DNA from: Tetracladium setigerum
Taxonomy: Eukaryota > Ascomycota > Leotiomycetes > Helotiales
Direction of reading: 5' to 3'
NCBI GenBank assembly: GCA_031472005.1
Contig: PZJY01000012.1
Span: forward strand, 558,001 to 622,000
DNA: 64,000 nt
Shown here: piece by piece, positions 47,040 to 58,770 of the stretch
Position numbering within the stretch: position 1 is the first letter of the stretch
Layout: each line of letters opens with the position of its first letter
Position numbers and translations under genes: made by a program
The notes under the pieces: model-generated
Seen by the model: the letters and a program-made list of their open reading frames with translations, nothing else
Told to the model about the DNA's origin: nothing
Database searches by the model: none

Positions 47040-48885
47040 TTATGATCGTCTCTCCCAAGCCAACTTGACCTTTTCAGGATTCCTCAATCTGATCGTCATT
47101 GTCAGGCCAAAATCATCAATAGTATCCTTCAATAACCTTGCCGAGCCATCCTCCACGGTTTCCCCAGGCTCCAGTACAGGTCCAACTCGATGATTTCGAA
47201 ACAGATACGCAATAGCAGCAACAACCTCCACTTGAGAGAACTTCTTTCCAGGACAGATTCGAGGTCCACCTGACCACGGGAAAAAGGTTCCATTTGGTGG
47301 CTCGATAAGGCCCTCCTCTGAATTTGGATCAATCCAGCGGTCTGGTCGCCAAGTCATCGAGTCAGATCCCCAGTAGTCGGGTCTATTGTGTAGAGCGGCA
47401 AGTTGGACATAGATAAATGTATTTGGAGGCATGTGTATCTCCTTTCCGTTGACAGTCACAGTCTGTGGAGAGAGGCCTGTGTTTTTGGGAATAAATGGCA
47501 CGGCTCCAATGAGTCGAAGGGTTTCATACTAGATTTGTCAATGGCAGCTAATTGATGTTGTTATTCAAACATACCATGACTGCCAAACACCGCCTTAGTC
47601 GAGGGAATGCAGCTGTATAGTCCCAGTCGCTGTGTTTATCGTTTGGAAGAACATCATCCAACTCCTCATTAATCCACTATAGAGCGTCAGTCCGCGAATT
47701 TCCACCCCACAGAGTTGTCGGGAGAGGAAGCAATAAGAAAACCTCTTCTCTGGTTATCTATTACTTTCATGTTGCCTTTGGAGGGGGGGCATTCTCATAT
47801 TGATTGAACAGACTGAGGAAAAGTGGTGAACGAAATACCTTCTGCCAAGTAGGATGTGTGGCCAGCATAATGATGGAATGAGCTATCACCCCCGATGTAG
47901 TATCGTAACCTGCCATATTGAAGATAAAGAGATTGCCAAATATCTCATCATCAGTCATCGCACCACGTCCCTTGCCAAATTTGTTTTGTTCTGCCGATCG
48001 AACAAGAACGCTCATGAGATTGTCTTGAAGTTCAGTATGACCAATGTCTCGTCGCTCACTCTCTACCATCTCCACCATATATTTCTTGAATTCAACGAGA
48101 GCATTTTTTACTTCCAACGCTCTCTTTGGAAGAAACATTGAAGGTATTGAAATGTTCACCAACACAAATGAGAGAAAGATGTCTCGAAGGACAACTTGCA
48201 AAGCGTCTTTATAAGTATAAGAGTATCCATCAGCGGGTTTTGATAAACCGCCATCAAACGGATACGTCTTTCCAAAACCAGCAGCAGTCAACACATGTAG
48301 CGTCAAAGTCATGGTATCGGCTTCAGTAGACGTAACAACCCCATCATCACGCATCCAACTCTTTAGCATCCCATCAGCTTGAGCAAGAGTCTGCTTCCAA
48401 ACAATATTGCTGTTTTTCTCGTTGAACGGCGGAGTTGTGAGGCGGCGATGTCGTTGCCAGTCCTCCCCATTGACAGTATCCACGCTTGGTCCGAAGATCT
48501 CCAGGACTTTATACATAAGCTCAGACTTGATGAAGTCTTTTCTACGAGTGAGAATGTCTTCGCAAGCGGCAGCATCGTCGATGACAACGATCACTTCAGT
48601 CGGACTGACGACAGTGTAAGCATCCCCAAGGCGAGCATGGCGATAGTAGCGGTCGTGGAAAAGTGATACGAGTGAACTGTATTCGACGAATCTCCCCAGT
48701 CCGAATGGCAGACTCCTAAGAACCGGGGTGATATAGGGTTCTCCCAATTGCCAGACTGGATTAAGCAACCCGAGAGGCGTAATAAGAATAGGAAGGCCAA
48801 TTTTTCTTGCAGTTATATAGTTCTTGATGAATGGCCGAAAGAGAAGTACCAGGAGAATGGTGGAGAAAATAAGGAGAAGCGCCAT
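47040..48885 (-). CDS. Cytochrome P450
   Basis: Three exons (48885-47839, 47676-47575, 47528-47040) join in phase to 545 aa. The start MALLLIFSTILLVLLF is a typical ER signal anchor. The oxygen-binding I-helix reads AGYDTTS, the K-helix YETLRL (ExxR), the PERF-like region WRPDRWIDP, and the heme loop FPWSGGPRICPG with Cys as the ligand. The C-helix WQRHRR is also present. The frame is intact. It resembles CYP3-clan-like fungal P450s in general pattern. The substrate is unknown. Arranged head-to-tail with the P450 ending at 44512, and 275 bp from the DUF3176 gene. Confidence 0.93.
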
Positions 48886-49159
48886 GTGACGTGGGTGTTG
48901 GTCACTGAATCGCGGACGAAAGCTAGTCACAAGTTTGAATCTGTCGACAGAAAAGAGCGTTTCTTGACAGAGTAGAAATGTAGGATAGAGACTGGGATAG
49001 AATGGTTTGAAACCCAAAAATTGACCACGAGTCGAAAACAAATGAAGTCGCAGGGGTGGTCGAAGATCCTTGCATACCGTAGCCAGAAATCTTCCGCAAC
49101 CAAGTGAGCCTCATACTGCTAGTCGGTAGCGTGTGGCCGACCTCTGCATACGATCGCCG

Positions 49160-51062
49160 CTATCTACCGTGAAACTCGATAATGCCTTGTTCTGATGCAT
49201 CCAGACGGACAATTATCTCATCAGCGACCTCAAATATCCCACCCTGAGAGTTTGCAAGTCCATCTTTCGTGCCTGCCCGTACAGCGTTGCGAGCAGCTTT
49301 CAGTGTGTCCTTGTCGAGTCCATGCACTAGCAGAGCAAGTGAGCTACTTCGCCACATCCTCAATCCTGCCACTCTCCTTGTCGACACCAGAGCTCCAGCA
49401 AACTCGGCAGCAGAGAGAATGAGCAGCAGAACTGGCAAGATCAACCATATCCACCGAACCGTCACGTATGTTTCTCTCATCCACACTTTGCCCTCGGCCA
49501 TTGGTGACAAATTCGTGCCATCGATTGACGTGTTGTTCCAGTCGCGAATCACCTTTGTCATTGCCACTGCCAGATTCTCCAGTGGAATAGCAAACGACTC
49601 GGCTTCCCAGAACGCCTGCGCAGCATCCGACGAGAATTGACGCGAGCCCGTAAATGATCTCACATCCCCTGATAAGAAACTCGCTAGGTACCCCTTGATT
49701 GCAAAGTAAGTGAGTTGCTCGAAGTTATATTGTGTAGAATCATCCCAGGAGGCTTTTTCGACAGGAGTGAGGGTGACGTTCCCCCTGCCACTGTACCAAT
49801 CGTTCGTAATCCCAGTGTAGTTTGTGTACGTAGAGACGATCTCTTCGTTGTAGACGCCTTCAATGACGGAGGAACGATAGGTGTTTACGCAAGCTACCAG
49901 GACACATTCTGTGGCCAGGACCTTGGACGTGTTCGAAAGTTGCCACTCCAAAAACGCACCAGCTATGCCAATAAAATTCAGCAGAGGGCCATTGAAGCTG
50001 TATAATTCTGAAGGAATGGAGGTATTAGCGTGCAAAACGTCGCCACGAATACTTTGAAGGTCGGGGGCACTCGCGAAGGGCAATGTAAGATTGCACCAAG
50101 GAGATTCGGTTTCGCAGTGTAAGGTCAATTGGGGTGTTAGATCGGTACAGAGTGAGCACACAGCGAGTGAAGAGTAGAGAGGCCAAGTACAGGAGCCCGA
50201 AGCACACTCGAACGATGGTTGAGCAGTAGCTGATTCAAAAATTCCGTTATATAATGCCGATTTCATCCTAAGTGTCACCTGACTGGCTTTTGGATGCGTG
50301 TCGAGTTAGTTGTTGGATACCAAAGTTCATCGTAAAGGGTTGGAAAGACTAACGTTGAAACTTTGCACCTGAAGGTCTTTCGTAGAAGAAATTTGCCCGA
50401 GTGACCTTTGACGTCGTGTTTGTTGAAGGTACTTCGCGAGTGTTGAATTCAATGATCTGTTGGATGAATGGATCCAATCCTAGCATGAGAATCGTTGCTA
50501 GTGCACCTATTATTGGGAAACAGGCAACTCCAATGCTATCAAATTGTAAGTACGTCGTTTGGAATTTATTCCATGGAGAGGTTACTTGTTCGCCGACCTA
50601 CCTATTCTTAAACCTCCATAGCAACAGCAAGCTTCCCAATGGCCCCCTGCTTGCATCATCGAACCGCTCTAGATCCGCCAGTCTCTGCTCTGATGAGAAC
50701 CAGACCCATTTGAGCTGGGCGATACCTTTAGAGATCGGAACCAGCATCGTGGCCCTGGATATTGTTGATAGCCAGGATAGAATTGAGTTTATCGTAATTC
50801 CCACTGGCCACTGAGGCGAGGTTTTGTTGTTGAACGTGAACAGGACTCCAGCTATGCCTCCTAATGATAAAGTTGCAACGACTATGCTGAGAGCCTCCCA
50901 GAGAAACCAATCTATTGCGGTCTGCAATTTGGATGCAGGTAATGATATGGGAACATGGCTCTCTGGTTTTGGGTGAGGGTTGCTAGAGTGGTCAGGAAGT
51001 AAGTGTCCACTTTCTAGGAGAATTTGGGAAGGTGACGAAGGTCTGGTTGGGTTCTGATCCAT
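49160..51062 (-). CDS. DUF3176 fungal membrane protein
   Basis: Three exons (51062-50602, 50535-50354, 50286-49160) join in phase to 589 aa, starting at MDQNPTRPSS. The N-terminal third follows the DUF3176 pattern: a Trp-containing helix (DWFLWEALSIVVATL), then ITINSILSWLSTISRA, ISKGIAQLKWVWFS, LADLERFDDASRGPLGSLLLL and GLDPFIQQIIEF. A large probably extracellular region with several NxS/T sites and paired cysteines (CASGSCTWP, CSLCTDL) follows. A final helix (WIWLILPVLLLILSAAEF) precedes a cytoplasmic tail. The family is common in filamentous ascomycetes and has no established function. It lies between a P450 and the Zn2Cys6 regulator, all on one strand. Confidence 0.88.
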
Positions 51063-52726
51063 GGCTTCTCGTGTTAGGGAACCAACCAAATTTTTTGATT
51101 CAAAGAGAAAAAATGCCAAATGACCTGTGTGCTCTGCTGAAGAACGATTCGACTGGGGGAGATAAGGGGCAACTTGATAGAAAGCCAGGCTTTCAGCTCA
51201 GGGAGTTCCATTATCTTATGTGTACACCTCTCAAACCCTCCAACTCCTATTGGTAAGATACATACACGATCACGACTGCGATATCGACGTGACAGAGCAG
51301 CCGTCCAGGTGTGGAAGTCCCCAGTGGTCAAATATTAGTGGCACTGGAATGCGAGTAGCGAACACAGCCGCATGCAGATACGAACACGACAACAGCAAAG
51401 AAGTGGGATTTCACCACTCTGGCGGTACAAATCAGTTGACAAAGGACCTATGAATATTCTAGAGGATGTCACCAATCGCATCACAATAACGACCGATTCA
51501 GAGGGTAAGTTTGTATACTACTCTGAGTGGCTGACGGTATCAGCCCTAACGCAAGCGTACGCATATATGATTGAGAATGGTCTCGAATATAGTAAATTGG
51601 CTACAGGAAAAGCCGTTGTTTTCCTTTAGCTCCAGGAAGATAAACCTCATACTCTCTAATTATATCACTTTGTAGAACCTAACATCAAAGCCAAAGCGCA
51701 GAGCGAAATCGACATCTCACTATGTCGCACGTCAATAAGTCAGACCTCAACCTTCTGCTTAACAGCGCTGAACTCGAAGCCCGGCGGCCAAAGATAGTGA
51801 AATCACGCGCTAGAGACGCCCTACAGGGCCGTGATCGATCACGAAGTAGTCTTACGGCAGATGCCTGCTGAAGAGAAGAGCTTAAATCCTCCACAATTTC
51901 AAGCAGTCTCTAATTATGTTGAGACCTAGGAAATAACAGAGGGCAAGAAGTGATAGCTATCTTAGTTTAGCTATTAACCCCTATTAAAGCGTGCAATAGA
52001 GCGTACTACCACTCCAACCCATTATAGAGTCCGATCACTAACTACTAAATACTATTAAGAGCTCAACGAGTTATCTAAAGTGCCAATCTAACACTGTACT
52101 CCTCCGCAAGATCAAATCAATGATGTGCACCAGATTTCCAAGCTTCCCGAACGCACCACGCTCTTTTCGAGGGCACACTGGCGTTCCTCCGGCAAGAACT
52201 GGTAACGACAGAACATAATTCTTCAGGACGTGGCATAGTTGGCTGACATATTTTCGGTGCCTCATTGATGATTATCTCACTCATAGAGGTAAGCACGACT
52301 ACACTCGGCATCATTTTCGTGTTCGTGTCTGCACAAGCTTGCTACTGCTTGGACCAACGAGTAAATCGATGCATACACAAGAGAGTTTAAAATACCAATT
52401 TGCTGGTGGGGGTCTGCTATCATGACTTCCTTCCCATTCTCCCAGCCAGATAATTGGCTGGGGCATTTATGAGAACGAGGGGAAGACGGGAAGCAGACGT
52501 GTTCACTTCTGCATTAAGAAGGCTCATGGGGCCTGGGGCTTGGAAGGCGGTCAATCAGGTAATAGACAGTGGTATTGATTACACCTGAACGATTATTTTT
52601 GTATCTAGACATCTCATGTCTGAGATTTTGGAAATTATTCTACATAAAATAGATAGAATGGAGTTATTCCTCGGCTGAAGGGATAAGTATATGGAGCAAA
52701 AAGCTAAAAGGAGAATTGTAACCCGA
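51063..52726. other. Intergenic with probable degenerate element
   Basis: At about 51640-52080 the composition changes. A short frame starting MSHVNKSDLNLLL runs into stop codons, and short open segments (LRQMPAEEKSLNPPQF) follow, as in a mutated mobile element. AT-rich strings such as TAGCTATTAACCCCTATTAAAG flank it. I found no terminal repeats, and no transposase motif can be named. The left end is the promoter of the DUF3176 gene. Confidence 0.35.
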
Positions 52727-54825
52727 TCAGCTAGCTACAAATGATTTTGGCCACTCAAGTAGGCGCACCCAAACTTCAGCCTCAGATTTCACTCTTCCAA
52801 TCTTGTCCTCTATATCCATAACTAAGCCATCACTATTAGCATTGATTGTAGTGTAAAGTTCAACAGCTTGATCAAAACTTTCTTTCACCTCATTAGCGAT
52901 GCAAGAAATACCCAATTCTCCAAATTGATGCAGCCACCAAAATCCACTTTCTAAAAGCACCAGAAGAACCTTGTAATAAGCTAGAATTACCAAGGCCTTA
53001 GCTCTATTACAGCGCAAGCGTGCATGTATCTTTAGGCCCTCTCCTTCCAAGACATCTGCGTTCGGAATATTTTGGCTCAATTCGCGTACATAATCTTCAG
53101 GAACCATAGCGGGCCAGGCTAAGCCACCGATCTCTTCAATCTCCTGAAGCGCTTGTGCACAAGACTCATCATTTGCGGATTTTGATCCGTTTCTTCTTTT
53201 GAGGCTGAATGAAGAATACTGGAACATGAGTAGGATGCGGATGTAAAGATCTTTGAGCACACGGCAAGCAGCCTGAATGCCGATGTGGGCTCTTGTGGTG
53301 GACGTTTCATCAACACCTACACCTGATGGGGTAGATGCACCTCCTTCTCCCACTTCGACCCATCTTTCCCTTTTTCTGCCTGCTCAGCCTCAATATCGCA
53401 AACAGCAAGTAACTCCGAGATAGCAGTTCCTGCACCGCGGCGAAAGTTAGTCAGTTGCTTGAATAGCAGGCTATTTGACACCGCACTAGGCACATGGGAC
53501 GGCTCGCAAAAGCGGGACGGATCTGCAGGTTTTCCGCTCTCGCACGAGCTCGAGCTTGCGGTTGGCTGTAGCTCGGGCAGGGGAGGGCTTGATTCAATTA
53601 GATCCAACTCCTTCAGTTGCATATAGGTGGGCTGTGGTAGCTGGATTGGCAATGAAGACTCACGGTGGAGAGCCTTCCTCCCTTGCAGATGAGTCTTCCA
53701 GTCCTCATGGATGATTCGGATATCCAAAAGTCGTCTGAGTGGCCCCATCCTTAGAGCAGGCCATGCCTGTTCTGTAATGCTACTGATCCCACGTGTTAGT
53801 CGAAACCATTCAAGGTTTGACCATGTAAACTGAGGGCCCTCCTGGTGAGAGATAGTTCGCGAAGTGGCAAAAGAATATGCAACCAGAACTGTAGAAGCTG
53901 CGAATACTTGTTGTACGCTGTCGTCTGTAAGTGAAGCAACCTCTTTCCGCATGAGGCCCACAGCAAGGTTGTGGTGCAACGTCGATGCTTGCGGGTGAGG
54001 GGATGTGCTGGCAAACGAGGCCTGGTGTTGGGAGCCTGCCGCGTCTGGGTGGCTCCTGTTCTCGAGATAGTACATATGCGCAGCTGAGACTGCAAGAAGC
54101 GCATGCATCAAACACTCGCTTGTGGAGGAAAGTTCAACCACAGCACCTTTCCAGACTTGCTGCTTCATTTCGAGAAGAGAAAGGGTAGCATATGTCTGTG
54201 TGATGAACCCAGATAGAAGATTGAAGCTTTCCATACCACCCCAAGATATGGATTCAACAGATTGCGGATTTTGGGCTTGATCCGATATCTGGCCGGCTGT
54301 CGGCCGGCAACCAGAATCAGACCAGAGGAAGCTCAATTCACCACCACTGTTAGAGTCAAGCTGATCTCGATGGCTCCTCTTCTTACTGCCCGAGGGGTTT
54401 GCCAAAGACAATTCCTGGACATGTGGGAGGACTTGAGTCTCGGGTGGTGGAGCTTCAAGGCCTGTAGGTAAATTGCTGTCCTGAGCTAAGGCCTCAGCAG
54501 TTGAGTTGGGAGGGAATAACTCATAGGCTTCACCTCTATCGAGCACAATGGCGAGGCTAGGTTCAAGCGAGTAGCTGCACACCGTTACCCGTGAGGAACA
54601 GTTGGTGCATACTGGCCGAGTCTCGTCGCACTATGATCGATTTAGCCCATGAAAACAGAAGAAAGAAGATGTGAGCTGGCTTACCTTCACCCTCCGAGAC
54701 TTACAGGTGAGGCAACCGGTGCGCGACTTGGAGTGAGAAGATCTGGATTTCCGATGGCGTGGAGGTCCTGCAGCACCACCCAATGTTGGCCAAGCGCCTC
54801 CTCCCATTGACAGCTCCTCGTCCAT
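52727..54825 (-). CDS. Zn2Cys6 transcription factor, frameshift in middle
   Basis: Two exons (54825-54685, 54630-52727) with a 54-bp intron that splits the DNA-binding domain. Six cysteines at residues 38, 41, 48, 55, 58 and 65 (TGCLTCKSRRVKC...CTNC...C) have the exact spacing C-x2-C-x6-C-x6-C-x2-C-x6-C of a binuclear zinc cluster. A fungal transcription-factor middle region follows, with helical blocks such as LMHALLAVSAAHMYYL. The frame breaks around 53355-53380 in an A/G homopolymer stretch: EAEQAEKGK must pass to WVEVGEGGAST. One added base gives 681 aa. A 30-bp intron would also bridge it but is too short. It is divergent from the EF-hand MscS channel gene with 576 bp between starts, and probably regulates nearby genes. 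Confidence 0.88.
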
Positions 54826-55401
54826 TCTGAAGATGATTGTAATTCTAGTGTAACAATGCGGTTCTGGCCTCGTTCTCGTCTTCGTGTATGTGAGGCGGAG
54901 GGAATGGCAGACGAAGGAAGTCTATGCCTAAGTTTTTATCTTAAGGAGTTATGAACGTGACGTTGTGATGGGTGAGGGACGGAGTGCATTTACGAACACG
55001 ACCAACCTACCACAGCATCAGCCTTACGCGCGGGTCGTGCCGATTGCGTGTGGGGGCCACTCAGCACAGACAGACTCACCATTCACAACTCCATAGCCTT
55101 TCCAAATACATACCTATTTTTGTGGACTGTTGATTGCATCTCGCAGGATTGAAGTCGACCAGCGTCATGCAGATAGGAGGTTGATGACACTTCTGTGAAT
55201 GGGCCGAAATTTTAGAACCACTGTGCAGTTGTGGCTGTCGTGGAGGAACATCGCCAAGAGCTCTTTGGCCCAGCTCAATAGTATATAGTTTCCATTGAAC
55301 AAGGCATGTTGTAACATCTCCTGACCCAGCGAAACTTGATCCACCTGTCTTGCAACCGGTTTCATTCTCTATCACGCTATTGTTATACCCAGAGCGAAAC
55401 C
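54826..55401. promoter_or_regulatory. Divergent promoter, regulator and MscS channel
   Basis: The 576-bp interval lies between the start codons of the Zn2Cys6 regulator (-) and the MscS channel (+). It must hold both promoters. No single regulatory site could be assigned. Confidence 0.55.
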
Positions 55402-57677
55402 ATGGCCCACGACGTGGTGACCACCCATGTGGACATGAACCCTGAGCGAGTCAACGACTACGGCAACGAAAAGGCCACAGGAAAGGAACCTCTCATGAAT
55501 AGTGATACCATCCATTTCAATAGTGAGGCTACTGCTATCAACGGCGACCACCCACCTGAAACCTTCGACAAGAGAGACTGGCCGCCAACCAACCCTAAGA
55601 AATTGTATCGAAGATGCCTCGGATTCCCATTTGTGACCAATGTCCTGCTGTATGTCCTCCCTGTTGGAGCCGTGCTTGCCATTCCTATCATATGCGGTGC
55701 TACTATTTCCCAGGCAGCCAATCTTGGTGGCGTCCGAATTGTATGGCTTTTCATCTGGATCGAGGTCGTCTGGATGAGTTTATGGATATCTCATGCTATA
55801 GTCAACGTTTTGCCCTTTTTATTTCGACGGCTCTTTGGCATGTTCAAACCTGGCTGGAGAGACTACGGGTTGGCTCTGAAAGCATTACAAATGCCGTTGG
55901 GGCTGCTGGGCTGGACTTTGTGCTCCCTGGCTACATTTGCCCCTGTGAGTAAACTGATCGTGTTCCCTCATGCTAGTCACTAACAAAGAAAGATCATGTT
56001 GCGAAACCCCGATAGTCGAGCCATGAACGCTACATTAGTCGAGTGGCAGACAGTGGTCCAAAAGATCCTCGCTGCCGCTGTTGTGTCATCCCTTGTTTAC
56101 TTGTCGGAAGCTGTGCTAGTTGTCCTTCTTTCAATGAGCTACCACCGCAAACAGTTCAACGCCAGAATACAAGAGTCAAAGAAGAGCATACATTTTTTGG
56201 TTATTCTTCACAACGCATCTCGAGTCCATTGTCCCGAATACATCGCTCCGTTTGCAGAAGAGGACTCTATCATTCATAACTCTCCCGGTATCATCAGCAC
56301 TCCGAGAGGTAATGGCCAAGAGTCTCACTGTCATCAAGCAAAAGACATCATTGACGATGTTTGGCGAACTAGCAACCGCGTGGGCGATCAAATTTCTGCT
56401 ACAATCGGCGAAATTTCCAGGGAGTTCGCAAATAAGAGGGGTGCAAAACCTGACTCTTCCCATTCATTAATCCTTCAAGTGCTGGAGTCTCACCGTCGCA
56501 CGAAAGCTCTTGCCAGACGCATATGGCGCTCCTTCACAGCTGGCAGTGACACACTACGCCCTGAAGACTTGGCTAAATTTCTTCACAGCCAGGAGGAGGT
56601 TGAGCAATGCATGGACATTCTCGACCAAGATAAGAACGGTGATGTCAGTCTCGAGGAAATGATTTTTGCGGTGGATAATGTCAGAAAAACGCGCAGGTCA
56701 ATTGCGATGAGCTTGCATGATGTCGACCAAGCCATAGCGATCCTAGATGGCTTGCTCCGGGTTGTTGTGCTGGTTGGAGTTGTGGTCATCTTCGGTAAGC
56801 TCAAATCTCGCGGCTCGAGATATATATAGCAGACTACTAATGGATTGCAGTTGCCTTTTTAAACCGTTCTTTCGTCACAACTCTTGCGACTACCGGAACA
56901 GCTTTGCTGTCCTTATCATTCGTTTTTGCAACCACTGCGCAAGAGGTGCTCGGGTCCTGCATCTTTCTCTTTTCGAAACATCCATTTGATGTCGGCGATA
57001 GAGTCGATATCAATAACGACCAACTCATAGTCACCCACATCTCTCTGCTCTTCACCATATTCAAGCGGGTTAGCAACCATAGAACTGTTCAGATCCCGAA
57101 CAATATACTGAACTCCCTCTGGGTTGAAAATGTCTCGCGCTCCGAGCAGATGAGAGAACAACTCAGTATCTTCGTTTCGTTCTCAACTTCATTCGACGAT
57201 ATCCAGACACTACAAGATGAAATGCGAGACTTTGTTCAAGAAAATTCCCGAGAGTTCTCCCAAGGCACAGACATCCAGCTGCTCGGCACCGCAGAGATGA
57301 ATAAATTGGAGTTACGACTTGACATTTGCCACAAGGTTTGCGCCCCCTCTCTTGTGTTTTAGAGACTCGTAACAGCTAAATATAGATAGCGCAATTGGGC
57401 AAATGAGAGTGTGAGAGCAGCTCAGAGATCCAAATTCATGTATGCTCTTGTTGCAGCCATGCGAAAGGTGCCCATCTACCCTCCAGGCGGCGGAGACGCC
57501 GCACTTGGTGACAAAGCGAACGCAAGCTACTCTGTGTCAATCTCTAGCACAGAGGCACTTTATCATCGTAACGACTACAAGTTGGCGCAAGATATGAAGC
57601 GTTTGCATCCTCTTCTAAACACAAGTGGGACAGAGCCTAGCGAAAGCAATGATGGAGTTAGTCACAACGGCATGTAG
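55402..57677 (+). CDS. EF-hand mechanosensitive ion channel (MscS family)
   Basis: Four exons (55402-55944, 55993-56794, 56851-57335, 57390-57677) join in phase to 705 aa from MAHDVVTTH. The N-terminus is cytosolic and polar. Hydrophobic helices follow at about 80-180 and 210-235. An EF-hand loop, DQDKNGDVSLEE, lies near residue 392. Next come two MscS-core helices (VVVLVGVVVIFVAF; ALLSLSFVFATTAQEVLGS) and the beta domain start FSKHPFDVGDRVDI, the signature of MscS-like channels. The layout matches fungal Msy1/Msy2-type channels, which in fission yeast sit in the ER and release solutes and regulate Ca2+ on hypo-osmotic stress. The EF-hand suggests Ca2+ control. The frame is intact. It shares a promoter region with the Zn2Cys6 regulator. 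Confidence 0.95.
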
Positions 57678-58220
57678 GGGATATGACAGCGGAGTGGAGG
57701 CAGCACATCAAAGATCTCTGGCGCGCATGAATAGAGTGAGCTGCGCGGGGTGCTCATGAGAAAATTGTGACAAATTCGCTGGGGACGACGCAGAAGTGAA
57801 ATGCACGTGGGAAGATGGGGTAGTAAATGAATCGAAATTAGAGTTGTTTACTGATTAGCAAGTTTTTCTAAGCTATACTTGTGCTTTGCACAGTAGAAGT
57901 CCATCATAGGCTCTATCTCCAAAACCCACTGGTGTCTTTCCACGAAGCCTCGTCCTCCGGGGCCCAATCTCACATTGTTGGGAATACTGAGGATCACGAT
58001 GTCACGTGTGCACATGCTCTCGCTACGAGTAATGAGCACGCCAGGCGCTGCCAAGCCATCCACTCGATACACCCCTAATGATACTCCTAATGATAGGCTT
58101 ACAATCCGGATGACTAAGCTCTGCAAAACCTCCCAACAGTGGGTGGAGGTCCCAAAACACACTTATAATCTAATGTTTATAGGCTAATATCAAAATAACA
58201 CGAGTTAAGTTTTTTCTAAT
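57678..58220. other. Intergenic with short repeat-like strings
   Basis: The 3' flank of the MscS gene. Contains GCCATCCACTCGA at 58055-58067, also present at 42044-42056. A short tandem TAATGATA-CTCCTAATGATA string lies near 58076-58096. No gene is supported. Confidence 0.45.
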
Positions 58221-58436
58221 TGTTGGTTACACTAATGTAACGCTCGAGAATACAATTCACGTGGAAGGGAGACAATAGGGGCTCTATTGTCGAGGTGTGA
58301 TGTCTGGAGAGTCGGCTTCCAGGGAAGCTGGAAGCACTCTACTAAGTAAGGCTAACTAGTGCGATTCACTTGGTCACGTGTTACCGTGCCACTGTCGTGA
58401 TTCACTCGCATACGCGATATACGCGTATTACCAACA
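58221..58436. mobile_element. Solo LTR of an LTR retrotransposon
   Basis: The 216-bp element starts TGTTGGTTAC and ends ATTACCAACA, giving TG...CA ends inside a perfect 7-bp inverted terminal repeat (TGTTGGT/ACCAACA). It is flanked by CTAAT on the left and CTAAC on the right, a five-base target-site duplication with one mismatch. No internal coding part or second full LTR follows, as expected after LTR-LTR recombination. The orientation is undetermined, and the TGTTGG start resembles Copia-type LTRs. A second TGTTGGTTA string at 58622 may be a fragment. Confidence 0.7.
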
Positions 58437-58770
58437 CTAACCCTGGTTAAGTGAATACCCGGACTTCGAGCTAGATCCTTCAAATCTCACTAATTTCCTT
58501 ATCTCGTAAAATCTCATGCAAATCCATTGCCTCATAAAAATCAGGGTCAACCCCCGAAAGTGTGGAAGTTGGATTAGGGGGATAACGGATCCGACAAATC
58601 AGTTTACACCCCTTCGCTTATTGTTGGTTACGCAGGCCTATTCTTCTTTCACAACATCAACCGTCACGTATAATTCGAAAAGAAGTCTATTTTTGTATTC
58701 GAAAACCCCATGACGCAGATGAAACCATCAATGCGCAAGTCTATATATTCATAATCAAAAGCTGATATCA
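58437..58770. other. 3' flank of the MARVEL-like gene
   Basis: No gene is supported. It includes the second TGTTGGTTA string at 58622. Confidence 0.45.

Noticed and set aside
51720..51870. Pogo/Fot-type transposase N-terminus
   Set aside because: The short frame starting MSHVNKSD does not show the helix-turn-helix pattern expected for that family, and no terminal repeats were found.
53317..53353. Short intron in the Zn2Cys6 regulator to bridge the two frames
   Set aside because: Only about 30 bp would be removed, well under the 46-bp minimum seen in this window, and it has no branch site.
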